Below, one piece after another: positions 24,470-32,549 of a stretch of 64,000 nucleotides of DNA (position 1 is its first letter; each line of letters begins with the position of its first letter). Location of the stretch: the IMG/VR virus record IMGVR_UViG_3300036985_006248, positions 110,281-174,280 of that record, one strand, 5' to 3'. The notes beneath the pieces were generated by a model. It was not told the origin of the DNA, did not search any database, and was given only the letters and a program-made list of their open reading frames with translations. Source of the DNA: a virus. A program made the translations under genes and the position numbers.

Positions 24470-24516
24470 GTTTTTATTCTCCTAGTTGCTCGGTAAATAT
24501 CCCGGCAACAGTTGTG

Positions 24517-24543
24517 AACCATAACATCTATTGTGTTATGGTT
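24517..24543 (-). promoter_or_regulatory. hairpin in the leader of the SSB mRNA
   Basis: A perfect 10-base inverted repeat (AACCATAACA with TGTTATGGTT, 7-base loop) sits between the upstream gene and the SSB start. No T-run follows on the minus strand, so it is a poor terminator. A second weak stem (GTTGC with GCAAC) lies nearer the SSB ribosome site. T4 gp32 represses its own translation through a leader pseudoknot, so an operator role is plausible but inferred. Confidence 0.4.
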
Positions 24544-24546
24544 AAA

Positions 24547-24783
24547 TTACAAAGTTGCTTCTTCCTGCTTTACTTCACCTTCTACGGTTTTCCAATTAAA
24601 TACTCGAAAACCGCCAACTTGCAAATCCCACACAAGTTCTTTTCCTTCGCCTAAATCATGTTGCTTGCTTGCTCCCTTGACTTTATCAGAAAGAAATTCT
24701 TTTGGCAAGTCAGAAAGTTTAGCAAAATGTATTTCACGTACTTCGCCGCTTTTCTTTTTATATACGGCATGATAACTGTTCAT
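24547..24783 (-). CDS. small SH3-like (WYL_2-type) phage protein
   Basis: The ATG at 24783 is preferred because AGGAG lies 4-8 bases ahead; the frame extends to 24888 into the neighbouring gene. The 78-residue protein (YKKKSGEVREIHFAKLS, later ELVWDLQVGGFRVFNW) matches the style of Sm-like SH3 beta-barrel proteins seen in T4-like phages. The family call is by impression, and no function is established. Confidence 0.5.
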   Translation of the reverse strand: MNSYHAVYKKKSGEVREIHFAKLSDLPKEFLSDKVKGASKQHDLGEGKELVWDLQVGGFRVFNWKTVEGEVKQEEATL

Positions 24784-24790
24784 GTTGCTC

Positions 24791-25627
24791 CTATAGTTGG
24801 ATTGCTTTACTGCAATAAACAACAAAGCAAAAATCAGCATCTGCTGATGTACTGTTGATAGTATACGAAACTTTCGTGTTGTCAACAACTTTACTTTTTA
24901 GCTTATCTTTTATAGAGCGCAACACCTTAGAATCACCGTTTAAAGTTTCTTCGGTAAGGAAGAAATGATAAACTTTATCATCTATTGATAGCATATTATA
25001 CATTGAATTTTCACTATCGTTAAGCGAATTATAATAGGCAAATGTCATTATCCGAGAAGCGTCTTTTGGTTTATTAGAATTATCAATTATTGGTTCACCA
25101 GTTTTTATACTGATGTGTGTTCTTAATAAAGATTTTACAGTAAGATTGAATTGTACATCGAAGTTTTTGATTGAAGTCTCACCCATAATACTCTCTATCA
25201 AGGTACTGTCTAGTAAAATAATATTTTCGAATACTCCTGAGCGGGTGTATTCTTGCAATACGTTACGTATTACTCGTTCTTGAATTTTTTGTGTATAAGT
25301 TAAGAAATCTAATTGTGGTACGAGGTAGACAATACTAATTTTTTTAGTTTTGATCTGTTGTAATATAGCTAAGGCACAATTTGCTACTTCACACTCTCCA
25401 CTTAAAAAAAACATCACCTCATCGCCAATATCAGATAAGAACTTGGCTAAGTCAGGGGTGTTTCTTTCATATTCTTCTGGGGAGTTCTGCGGAGCGATGG
25501 AGAAGCAGTTCTCTCCTTCGATATCTTTATCGATTAGTTTGATGATATATGGCGCATCACTAGATATTTCGTATGTCTCTCCTATATCACAAGCTTTTGC
25601 ACCAAGACAAATTATTGTTTTCATCAA
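24791..25627 (-). CDS. possible tubulin/FtsZ-like protein
   Basis: The 278-residue protein begins with a beta strand and a short glycine-containing loop (ICLGAKACDIG). It contains EVMFFLSGECEVANCALAI near 70, then ISIVYLVPQ near 97, then RVIRNVLQEY and NIILLDSTLIES. The order is glycine loop, helix, strand with proline, E-R helix, strand, N/D. This recalls the G-box, T5 and T6 region of tubulin/FtsZ GTPases, but GGGTGSG itself is not conserved. It overlaps the family-A polymerase gene by 4 bases. The call is speculative; otherwise it is an unknown cytosolic protein. Confidence 0.35.
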   Translation of the reverse strand: MMKTIICLGAKACDIGETYEISSDAPYIIKLIDKDIEGENCFSIAPQNSPEEYERNTPDLAKFLSDIGDEVMFFLSGECEVANCALAILQQIKTKKISIVYLVPQLDFLTYTQKIQERVIRNVLQEYTRSGVFENIILLDSTLIESIMGETSIKNFDVQFNLTVKSLLRTHISIKTGEPIIDNSNKPKDASRIMTFAYYNSLNDSENSMYNMLSIDDKVYHFFLTEETLNGDSKVLRSIKDKLKSKVVDNTKVSYTINSTSADADFCFVVYCSKAIQL

Positions 25628-26838
25628 TCTACCTTTAAATTTAACTTTTTTAAATCGCCGTAGTTTTTACCAGCTTTTACGTTAACAGGAAATTTACCGT
25701 ATTTTGTATCTTGCAATATTTTGACTATATCAACTAGATACTTTTTTTCATCGTCTGTTATATCTAGTACGCATTCATCGTGAATCATAAATGATACAAA
25801 AGACTTTTTGTTATTTAGAAAATCATCTACTTTAATTATCTGACGATGAAATAAATCAATAAAAGTAGATTGATTCAAATACGATATTGCGTGATGTCTA
25901 TCAGCTTCTATCTTACGATTATATGGGGTGTGTATATACCCATCAATCCAATACTTTTTTAACAACGCTTCTTTATCGTATAATTCAGATAACTCAGCAT
26001 CATATTTGACTGATAGTGGAGAATGTGACTCATATAACCATGCAGTGGCTGTAGACTTCGATTCTGACCGGTCTAGCTGCCCTTTAAAAACGTTTTCAGC
26101 ACTCCACCCGTGTAAGTCACCTTCTATCTGAGCTTTTCCATTTAAAGCCAATGCAGTGCGTAATTCCGCTGCGTTCATATCAAAGACGACAAACCAATCG
26201 TTCTTCGGTACAACAACACTTCGATATTGTTTTGGAAATGTCAACATAGGAAAGCTGTTTTTATTCATTGTCAGGCGTCCTGTAATACTGCCAAACATGT
26301 TATAAGAAATATTGTTTGTGCCGTTTGCAATCTTCTTATAGAACGTCATCGCGCTTTCTTTCCATAACTTGTTTTGGATATTATCAAGTTTGATATTTAA
26401 GTCGCGCATTTTGATATCATGAAGCAATTCTGTGAACCGTTTATAAAATGCATATTCATCAGGCTTTTTATATTGTTGAAATATGTGCTCACATATCTGA
26501 TTTCGGATATGACAATACTCCAATAAGAAACGCTGCGGAGATAAATCAAAAAAGCAATTTTCCTTAAGAGAAACCTTTGATTCTAAGCAAGACGAGATAA
26601 TGCTTTTAAGTTTCTTGTTTGCTCTCGCCCAATCCTCTTTTAAATGTTCTGGGCAGCTTTCATCAAGATTCTTACCCTCGCAATATATTTGGGCATAATC
26701 AATGTCTTTACCTTTTAAGAAGCCGGAATATGACCAAGTTTTGCTGAGTGTTTCAGGAAGTGGCTTATGAAATTCTAACGTATCATTTGCGTAGATTCCC
26801 ACGCATTCATTCTTATCATCAAGTGTTTGAAATAGCAA
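25624..26838 (-). CDS. family-A DNA polymerase-like protein (Pol I palm and fingers)
   Basis: The 404-residue protein starts at TTG with AGAGG 7 bases upstream. SITGRLTM near 184 matches the T-GRLSS element. Motif A is FDMNAAELR (D220, E225, R227). Motif B keeps R257, K261 and Y269 at Pol I spacing, with Thr in place of the ribose-gating Phe. Motif C is MIHDECV (H353, D354, E355). The catalytic aspartates are therefore present. There is no 3'-5' or 5'-3' exonuclease domain, and the N-terminal 170 residues are unfamiliar. It may work in repair, translesion or primer processing beside the DnaE enzyme. Confidence 0.75.
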   Translation of the reverse strand: MLFQTLDDKNECVGIYANDTLEFHKPLPETLSKTWSYSGFLKGKDIDYAQIYCEGKNLDESCPEHLKEDWARANKKLKSIISSCLESKVSLKENCFFDLSPQRFLLEYCHIRNQICEHIFQQYKKPDEYAFYKRFTELLHDIKMRDLNIKLDNIQNKLWKESAMTFYKKIANGTNNISYNMFGSITGRLTMNKNSFPMLTFPKQYRSVVVPKNDWFVVFDMNAAELRTALALNGKAQIEGDLHGWSAENVFKGQLDRSESKSTATAWLYESHSPLSVKYDAELSELYDKEALLKKYWIDGYIHTPYNRKIEADRHHAISYLNQSTFIDLFHRQIIKVDDFLNNKKSFVSFMIHDECVLDITDDEKKYLVDIVKILQDTKYGKFPVNVKAGKNYGDLKKLNLKVD

Positions 26839-26846
26839 TTTATCCT

Positions 26847-28196
26847 CTAGAACACGATCTCAGGTACAATCATACTTTGAGTATTCTGTTCTACTACCTT
26901 ACCTATCTGTTGTAAAGAAGAAAAGTAATATACGTTTTTGAATTGTTTAAAATATTTATTTAAAAAGTCTAAAGCACGGTAGGTACTTCCCGCTGCTAAG
27001 AAGTTATTGGCTTCTCTAACAACGTTCTCAAACTCTTGTTGTGAGAATCCCCTGTTATCTTCATAGTTTCTCAAGTAAGCACATGTTCTCAACCAATGTT
27101 TATCTGAGAAGAACTTTTCATATTCTTCAATTGTTAGCGGGATCCTTTTCTTAGTTATGATTTTGTTAAAATCACAAATATCTAATTTTTTGTAATCCGG
27201 CTCATAGAAAGGCGATAGCGCCACTAGTGCAGTATAAGCATTATAGAAGAAATTCTTCATATAGTCCAATTCGCTGTGAGCGGTCTGCACATAACGTTGG
27301 TTAAAAAGGTCATCAACGCTGTTGATGCCGTATCTACGCATATACCCATTATGATTACCAGTTACCCCTTTCATAGCTGGAGAATTTAAATCAGCTATAA
27401 TTCTCCATGGTACATTTGCATCTATTTTGAATCCAAAACGGTTGCAGGCATCTGAAAAACATATAAAGTCCGAATCTAAAAAGTATTTATTGAATTTTAT
27501 TGTATCGTTATCCGCTTTATCGTTGGCTATATCTATGACCAACCCACTGACAAAAACCGAAAAATTACTTGACAGTGCGATATTTGATTTTGTGACAGAC
27601 ACTCTATTCTTTGCTTGCGTATATAAGAAATTTAAGAACTTCTTATTAAAACTCTTTGCATCATTTATTTCAGAAGAAATCTTGGTATTATTATTCACAT
27701 ATCCAATAAATTTATCTATCAAGTTAAGCTGTGTGGCATTAATAGAAACTCTTGCATTCACTTGCGCTTTATGGGCTTTTAAATTATAGAAAACGCTTTT
27801 CTTTGATAATTTGCCAAGCGATGCCGCTGTTTGCAAATATGCTTTCATTTCTGTAAAAGCATCTACCACGAAATCCATAGCTAACTTCTTTTGCTCATCG
27901 GCGGAAGGTAATTCCTTCATGAAAGATTCAATAGGCAAAACCACATTCAAGTCTTGGTCTATTAAACCAAATAAAGAATTTCGCTCTATCAAATTAGCAA
28001 AAGGAATTTTGTTTGCTAAAGTTTCATTAAGGTATGGCAGAACAAAACGATAGTAATATTCTCTATCTTGGAATAAGACGCTTAAAGAATTAACTGAGTT
28101 TTGTCCTAGGGGCTCCGGGAAAGGAAAGTATATTTTTTCTTTCTTTTGCAAATTTATAAACAACGGTGATAGTTCATTTTTTGTTTTATTTGCCAT
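26847..28196 (-). CDS. hypothetical protein (449 aa), possible virion component
   Basis: The protein has no recognisable enzymatic motif. A mid-region FGFKIDANVPWRIIADLNSP near 255 is the most distinctive stretch. It lies between the baseplate gene at 28209 and the polymerase gene, in the reading direction of the tail operon. It could be a baseplate-associated protein or an early replication gene. I do not recognise the family. Confidence 0.5.
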   Translation of the reverse strand: MANKTKNELSPLFINLQKKEKIYFPFPEPLGQNSVNSLSVLFQDREYYYRFVLPYLNETLANKIPFANLIERNSLFGLIDQDLNVVLPIESFMKELPSADEQKKLAMDFVVDAFTEMKAYLQTAASLGKLSKKSVFYNLKAHKAQVNARVSINATQLNLIDKFIGYVNNNTKISSEINDAKSFNKKFLNFLYTQAKNRVSVTKSNIALSSNFSVFVSGLVIDIANDKADNDTIKFNKYFLDSDFICFSDACNRFGFKIDANVPWRIIADLNSPAMKGVTGNHNGYMRRYGINSVDDLFNQRYVQTAHSELDYMKNFFYNAYTALVALSPFYEPDYKKLDICDFNKIITKKRIPLTIEEYEKFFSDKHWLRTCAYLRNYEDNRGFSQQEFENVVREANNFLAAGSTYRALDFLNKYFKQFKNVYYFSSLQQIGKVVEQNTQSMIVPEIVF

Positions 28197-28208
28197 AATA
28201 TTTTCACA

Positions 28209-31200
28209 TTAACAGTTGTGATCTGTTACCACGACTTCATCTTTGCCACCATCTTTTTTACGCATAACGCTTGCGGCGTATGTACACTTCAAATGAGTTG
28301 TATAGTTTGTATCAACCATATCTGTCTTTACGTTGGTAACTAGATAATAGCCACCTATACCTAGTTTTTCGTTTAAATCAAGCAGTTGTTTTGTGTTGTA
28401 CATATAGTTTGGACTAATAAAAATATAATCACCGGGAAAGAATATATTATTTCCAAACATTTCTACGTCTGCGTTATATATTCGCTTTATGTTTGTTCCA
28501 AGACCTCTGCCTTCTGCGCGGGCTGCCATTTCTTGTTGATAAGGCGCATTGACTTTAGTGAATTTTATTTTTTTAATAATTCCCGAATCAGAACCCATTC
28601 TGAAATGGAAGACTCCGTTGTTTATATCGCTGCTTTCACTGCCATCAAGATTTTTTGGAAATCTACTGCTGCAAACTAAAAACATATAGTTAACATGTTC
28701 TGTACTAGATCCGGCTATAGAATGAGAATCGTGTAATTTATCAATTGGAGCTTCCACTAGAAAACCATTATTTTTCTTAATATTTTTTAATTTAGTAATT
28801 GTCGCTTCGGCAATGGTCGGCGGATTCGTTCTGCTGTCTGTCGTTTTTCTATCCATTAAGATGTCCTTACCATCAAATGTAGGAAAAGAAAAATAAGCAC
28901 TGGAAATTCTTATAGTGGAATTAATAGCAGTGGAACGTCCTAGAACAGAAGGGGACGTTGCGGGAACAATGAGAAAAGCAATTATGTCTTTTATAAACTG
29001 TATAACGGGATATCTTTCTTTTCTGGGTTTAACCATGCACTCAATCATAAACTCTTGAAATAAATTAAATGATATCGGTATATGCGCCAAACTAGGATAA
29101 ATTGCAGGTAACCTTTTTACGACGCTTTTATCCTGATTTAAGATATTTTCTTTAGAAGGCAAAATAATAGGTACGTTTCCTATTACGATTCTAGGCGCTT
29201 CGCAATTTGGCTCAATCTGGCTCATACACTCTAAGGCAATATCTAAAATATCCCCAAGAAAAATGAATTTAATACGATATTGTTCATGATCTAGATTTGT
29301 TTTTCCCGCTAGTTTATCAAGCTCCTTTAAAGCCGCGTCGGTGGCGGTGGCGGCGGTAGTTTTCGAGTCTTTTTCACCCGATGCTGGCGGGTCTGTATAA
29401 CCAACTAATGCTGTATTAAATGAGTTTGTATCTAGCGGCTTTACACTGATTAAATTATTGCCGTCTAATAAAGCTGCCTGTCTTACTTTTGCATCGTTTT
29501 CCTTTCCTTGATGAGAATTCATACCAAGTATTTCCGGCTTAAAGTTTCCAACATATATTTGTGGAGATATTGTTTTTTCTTCACCGGGGCCAGATGGTAA
29601 CTGTTCTGATCCAATAAGATAATTGAAAATACCATTATAGAAAGTTTTAGTTCTCACAAACAGTTTTTCTTCCAATTCCTCTTGCGTCAGTTCGCTATAT
29701 TTTGGATCTTTTTTAAATTCTTCTAATTCTTTTTTTATTTGTTCTTCAGATTGGCAAGCATCATTTTCGTTTAAATCGTTTATTTTTTTATTTTTCGAAG
29801 CAATAAACATTTCATATTCTTTTATTAAGATGCGAACGTTACGAACTTCTTTTGTTATAGAAAACAAGTCGGCGTCATCAGAAGCAAGCATAGAATCAAT
29901 GGTAGCTTGAAAATTAATTTTTAAGTTTATGGTGCTATCATCATTAAAAGATATATCGTGTTGGTATGGATTCAAATATAAAATTACTTTTGTTTTTGTA
30001 ATTGCTTCCATTATAGAATTGTAATCGTCTGCACGTCCACAGTTTGTTAAAATATCTCTGGTAATCTGTGGTGAGGGTGTAGCATATCCACATTCTACTT
30101 TTATACGATAATATTGTTGGTTAAAGACATCTTTATTTGGACCTGTGAATCTCGCCATCTGATTGACTAAATCAGAATATGAGAACTTTAATGGCTTCGA
30201 TTTAATCTTGGTTGGTATACGAAACCTTGAATCCTCAAAATCCATAGCTATTTCCCTGACCAGTTCCATAGGATTTTGAAAAAAGATATCTATTGAAGCG
30301 TGTATGTTTGTATTAATTTCTGCTGGATTGGTGCCCTTGTACTCATAAGAAAAGGATTTAATGCCAACGGAACGTAAGCCGCCATTGCCATTTAAGATTT
30401 CATCAACACTTTGCACTGCAAACCCGCTTGTTTCTCCACCTTGGAATACAACTGCGTCATCAAATGGTATTCTCCAATCGTGCCCTTTTAAATCTTTTGC
30501 GGCAGGTAATGGCTTTCCATCACTGCCATAGGAAACAGGATAAAACGTTTTATAAAGCTTTACAGAAGGCAGAAGCAAAGATAATATTTGAGGTGGCAAA
30601 TCTCTAAAAAACTTGGTCATGTTTGAATTTTTAGTGAAATTGTTTGTCAAAAAGAAATGTCCACTAGGAGTTTCTTTTTCGCTCTTGTGCTCTATGGTAG
30701 CAAAGTTTTTATATATCTTATCTTTTATTGATAAGACTGTGCCATCAGCATTGGGCTTGTTTACTTTAGATAATATTTCTTCAATTGTAAGGATTAAGGC
30801 AGCTTGCTCACTTAAACGGTTTTCTTTTGCAGTAGCGGCGGCGGTGGTGGTGGCGGCGGGGGCTTGTTCGCTATCAGTTCCGGTAGATTTTGGCAATACA
30901 TCTGTTAATTTTTTAACGACACGTCCACTGTGGTTGCCAGAACCCTGTGCATAACCAAATTGTTTATTATAGATTTCATCTGCCAAAGCCTGTGCTTGTG
31001 CATCTGACACACTTTCTATGTTTTTTTTCTTTTGTTTAGATAAAAATCTTTGGAATCTTTCAAGTATTATAACGGTTTGATCCACTGATTGTCTTGCTAT
31101 TGCGGCGTCATTGAGTTCAGCATTGAAGCCGCCAAAAAATGTGCTTTTATCGTCTAGTTTGGGAGCATATTGGTCTTTTGCTCTCTTTAACCAATACTTT

Positions 31201-31379
31201 TGAATTCTTAGTTCTAAATCATGTGTATTTGAAAAATCTTTTGAAACAAAAATTCCATTTTTAGCGGCATACTCTTTGCTCGCTTCGTCGGCGTCGGGCT
31301 GCTGCGCCCGGTGGTCGGTAAGAATTTGACTATGAACTTGATTATTTAAATCTTCTATCTGAGCTTCTGTGAGAGCCAT
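28209..31379 (-). CDS. large baseplate/hub structural protein
   Basis: The 1056-residue protein follows the LysM-type baseplate gene. Its last 150 residues (ADVEMFGNNIFFPGDYIFIS, then LGIGGYYLVTNVKTDM) resemble the C-terminal barrel of phage baseplate hub or tail-lysin-like proteins. Two short Ala/Thr linkers, near residue 180 and residue 680, are encoded by GC-rich triplet runs and probably separate domains. I see no lysozyme or peptidase motif. The exact equivalence to a T4 gene is uncertain. Confidence 0.6.
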   Translation of the reverse strand: MALTEAQIEDLNNQVHSQILTDHRAQQPDADEASKEYAAKNGIFVSKDFSNTHDLELRIQKYWLKRAKDQYAPKLDDKSTFFGGFNAELNDAAIARQSVDQTVIILERFQRFLSKQKKKNIESVSDAQAQALADEIYNKQFGYAQGSGNHSGRVVKKLTDVLPKSTGTDSEQAPAATTTAAATAKENRLSEQAALILTIEEILSKVNKPNADGTVLSIKDKIYKNFATIEHKSEKETPSGHFFLTNNFTKNSNMTKFFRDLPPQILSLLLPSVKLYKTFYPVSYGSDGKPLPAAKDLKGHDWRIPFDDAVVFQGGETSGFAVQSVDEILNGNGGLRSVGIKSFSYEYKGTNPAEINTNIHASIDIFFQNPMELVREIAMDFEDSRFRIPTKIKSKPLKFSYSDLVNQMARFTGPNKDVFNQQYYRIKVECGYATPSPQITRDILTNCGRADDYNSIMEAITKTKVILYLNPYQHDISFNDDSTINLKINFQATIDSMLASDDADLFSITKEVRNVRILIKEYEMFIASKNKKINDLNENDACQSEEQIKKELEEFKKDPKYSELTQEELEEKLFVRTKTFYNGIFNYLIGSEQLPSGPGEEKTISPQIYVGNFKPEILGMNSHQGKENDAKVRQAALLDGNNLISVKPLDTNSFNTALVGYTDPPASGEKDSKTTAATATDAALKELDKLAGKTNLDHEQYRIKFIFLGDILDIALECMSQIEPNCEAPRIVIGNVPIILPSKENILNQDKSVVKRLPAIYPSLAHIPISFNLFQEFMIECMVKPRKERYPVIQFIKDIIAFLIVPATSPSVLGRSTAINSTIRISSAYFSFPTFDGKDILMDRKTTDSRTNPPTIAEATITKLKNIKKNNGFLVEAPIDKLHDSHSIAGSSTEHVNYMFLVCSSRFPKNLDGSESSDINNGVFHFRMGSDSGIIKKIKFTKVNAPYQQEMAARAEGRGLGTNIKRIYNADVEMFGNNIFFPGDYIFISPNYMYNTKQLLDLNEKLGIGGYYLVTNVKTDMVDTNYTTHLKCTYAASVMRKKDGGKDEVVVTDHNC

Positions 31380-31382
31380 TTT

Positions 31383-31721
31383 TTATCCTGTCATGTAGTT
31401 TAAAACTAAATCTAGCGGCGTTGGGATGTCTATTATATCACCAACTTGTAAATGTGCTTCAGTTGGTTTTTGATTAAACTTAGCTATAATCCACCAATCT
31501 TTCGCATCGCCATAATATTTTTCTGCAAGCTTGTAATATCTATCGCCCTCTTTCCAGATATGTTTGGTGATAGTTAAATTGCTGTATTGATCAGCATCAG
31601 GATAATAAAACTTTGGGCTAGTATATTGATTTATGAATTTTACATTTCTATTTTTAAAAATGGTTTCATACATTTCAAGATTATTTTTTGCCATACTTCT
31701 ATTTTTATATCTGTTTATCAT
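31383..31721 (-). CDS. baseplate wedge protein with LysM-like domain (gp53-like)
   Basis: The 112-residue protein contains HIWKEGDRYYKLAEKYYGD near residue 54, followed by WWIIAKFN and VGDIIDIP. This is a LysM-like fold used in phage tail and baseplate proteins such as T4 gp53 and tail protein X. It lies between the tail-tube-end gene and the hub gene, the usual baseplate position. Confidence 0.7.
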   Translation of the reverse strand: MINRYKNRSMAKNNLEMYETIFKNRNVKFINQYTSPKFYYPDADQYSNLTITKHIWKEGDRYYKLAEKYYGDAKDWWIIAKFNQKPTEAHLQVGDIIDIPTPLDLVLNYMTG

Positions 31722-31735
31722 TTTAGTTCATCCCA

Positions 31736-32548
31736 TTATCGTGGTTTCAAAAAGTCGCTAGGATTGGAAAGGTCGGGTAGTATTTGCCGTTTAGCAGGTG
31801 CGAGCACGGCATTTTCTCCTGCCTTAGCTTCTGAGTGTTTTATAGTTGTTTGCGTTTCTGCAGATGGAGTAGCGGGCTTTTTTACTTCGGGACGTGTCTT
31901 TTCTTCGCTATAGCCATGTGGAAACGCACCAAAGTTTATTCTTGGAAATTGCTTGCCTTCGATGGTTTCATTCCCCAAAACATGCTCATGGATAATATTC
32001 AAATTTAAAGATACAGATATCAGCTTTGGAAGAATTACTTTTTCATCTTTAATAAAAAAGCCACTATCTACTTTTGGTGCAAAATCAAAATTTCCTATAT
32101 AGCACAAAAGTCCAGTTTTCAATGTGTCTCCAGCGGTATTAGTGGCCGGGTTAGATATTAAATTTCCGAATTTAACACGAAACATCGGTGGAGAAGCTAG
32201 AGTTCTTGTGCCGAGACTTCCTTGACTATAAATAGGATACAAACCTCTTATTAAAAAATCTATTTGATCCATATTAGATGCTGCTGTCTCAACAGAATCA
32301 TTGGGCACATCAAATGCAAGAGAAATTACTCTGCTTGTGTTTTTAAAAGTTGAGATAGGATCCATTTTTCCAAGAACAGTTTCTGTTTTCCAATCGCTCT
32401 TGAAGCCATCCGTGAAAGCTGTTATAAAAGCAGGAAACTTAATTGTTTTTTGTTTCTCGCTAAACGCCCCATTCGAAAATGAGTATATTTCTATGTTGTA
32501 GGGAGAGCTTTCTTTTGATGTTAGTTCTTCTATACCACTCATTGCCAT
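31736..32548 (-). CDS. baseplate/tail tube-associated protein
   Basis: The 270-residue protein has a central beta-rich region (SLNLNIIHEHVLG near 185) similar in style to tail-tube-initiator proteins such as T4 gp48/gp54. It also has a proline-rich C-terminal tail. It sits between the tape measure gene and the LysM gene. The assignment rests mainly on gene order. Confidence 0.5.
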   Translation of the reverse strand: MAMSGIEELTSKESSPYNIEIYSFSNGAFSEKQKTIKFPAFITAFTDGFKSDWKTETVLGKMDPISTFKNTSRVISLAFDVPNDSVETAASNMDQIDFLIRGLYPIYSQGSLGTRTLASPPMFRVKFGNLISNPATNTAGDTLKTGLLCYIGNFDFAPKVDSGFFIKDEKVILPKLISVSLNLNIIHEHVLGNETIEGKQFPRINFGAFPHGYSEEKTRPEVKKPATPSAETQTTIKHSEAKAGENAVLAPAKRQILPDLSNPSDFLKPR

Positions 32549-32549
32549 A

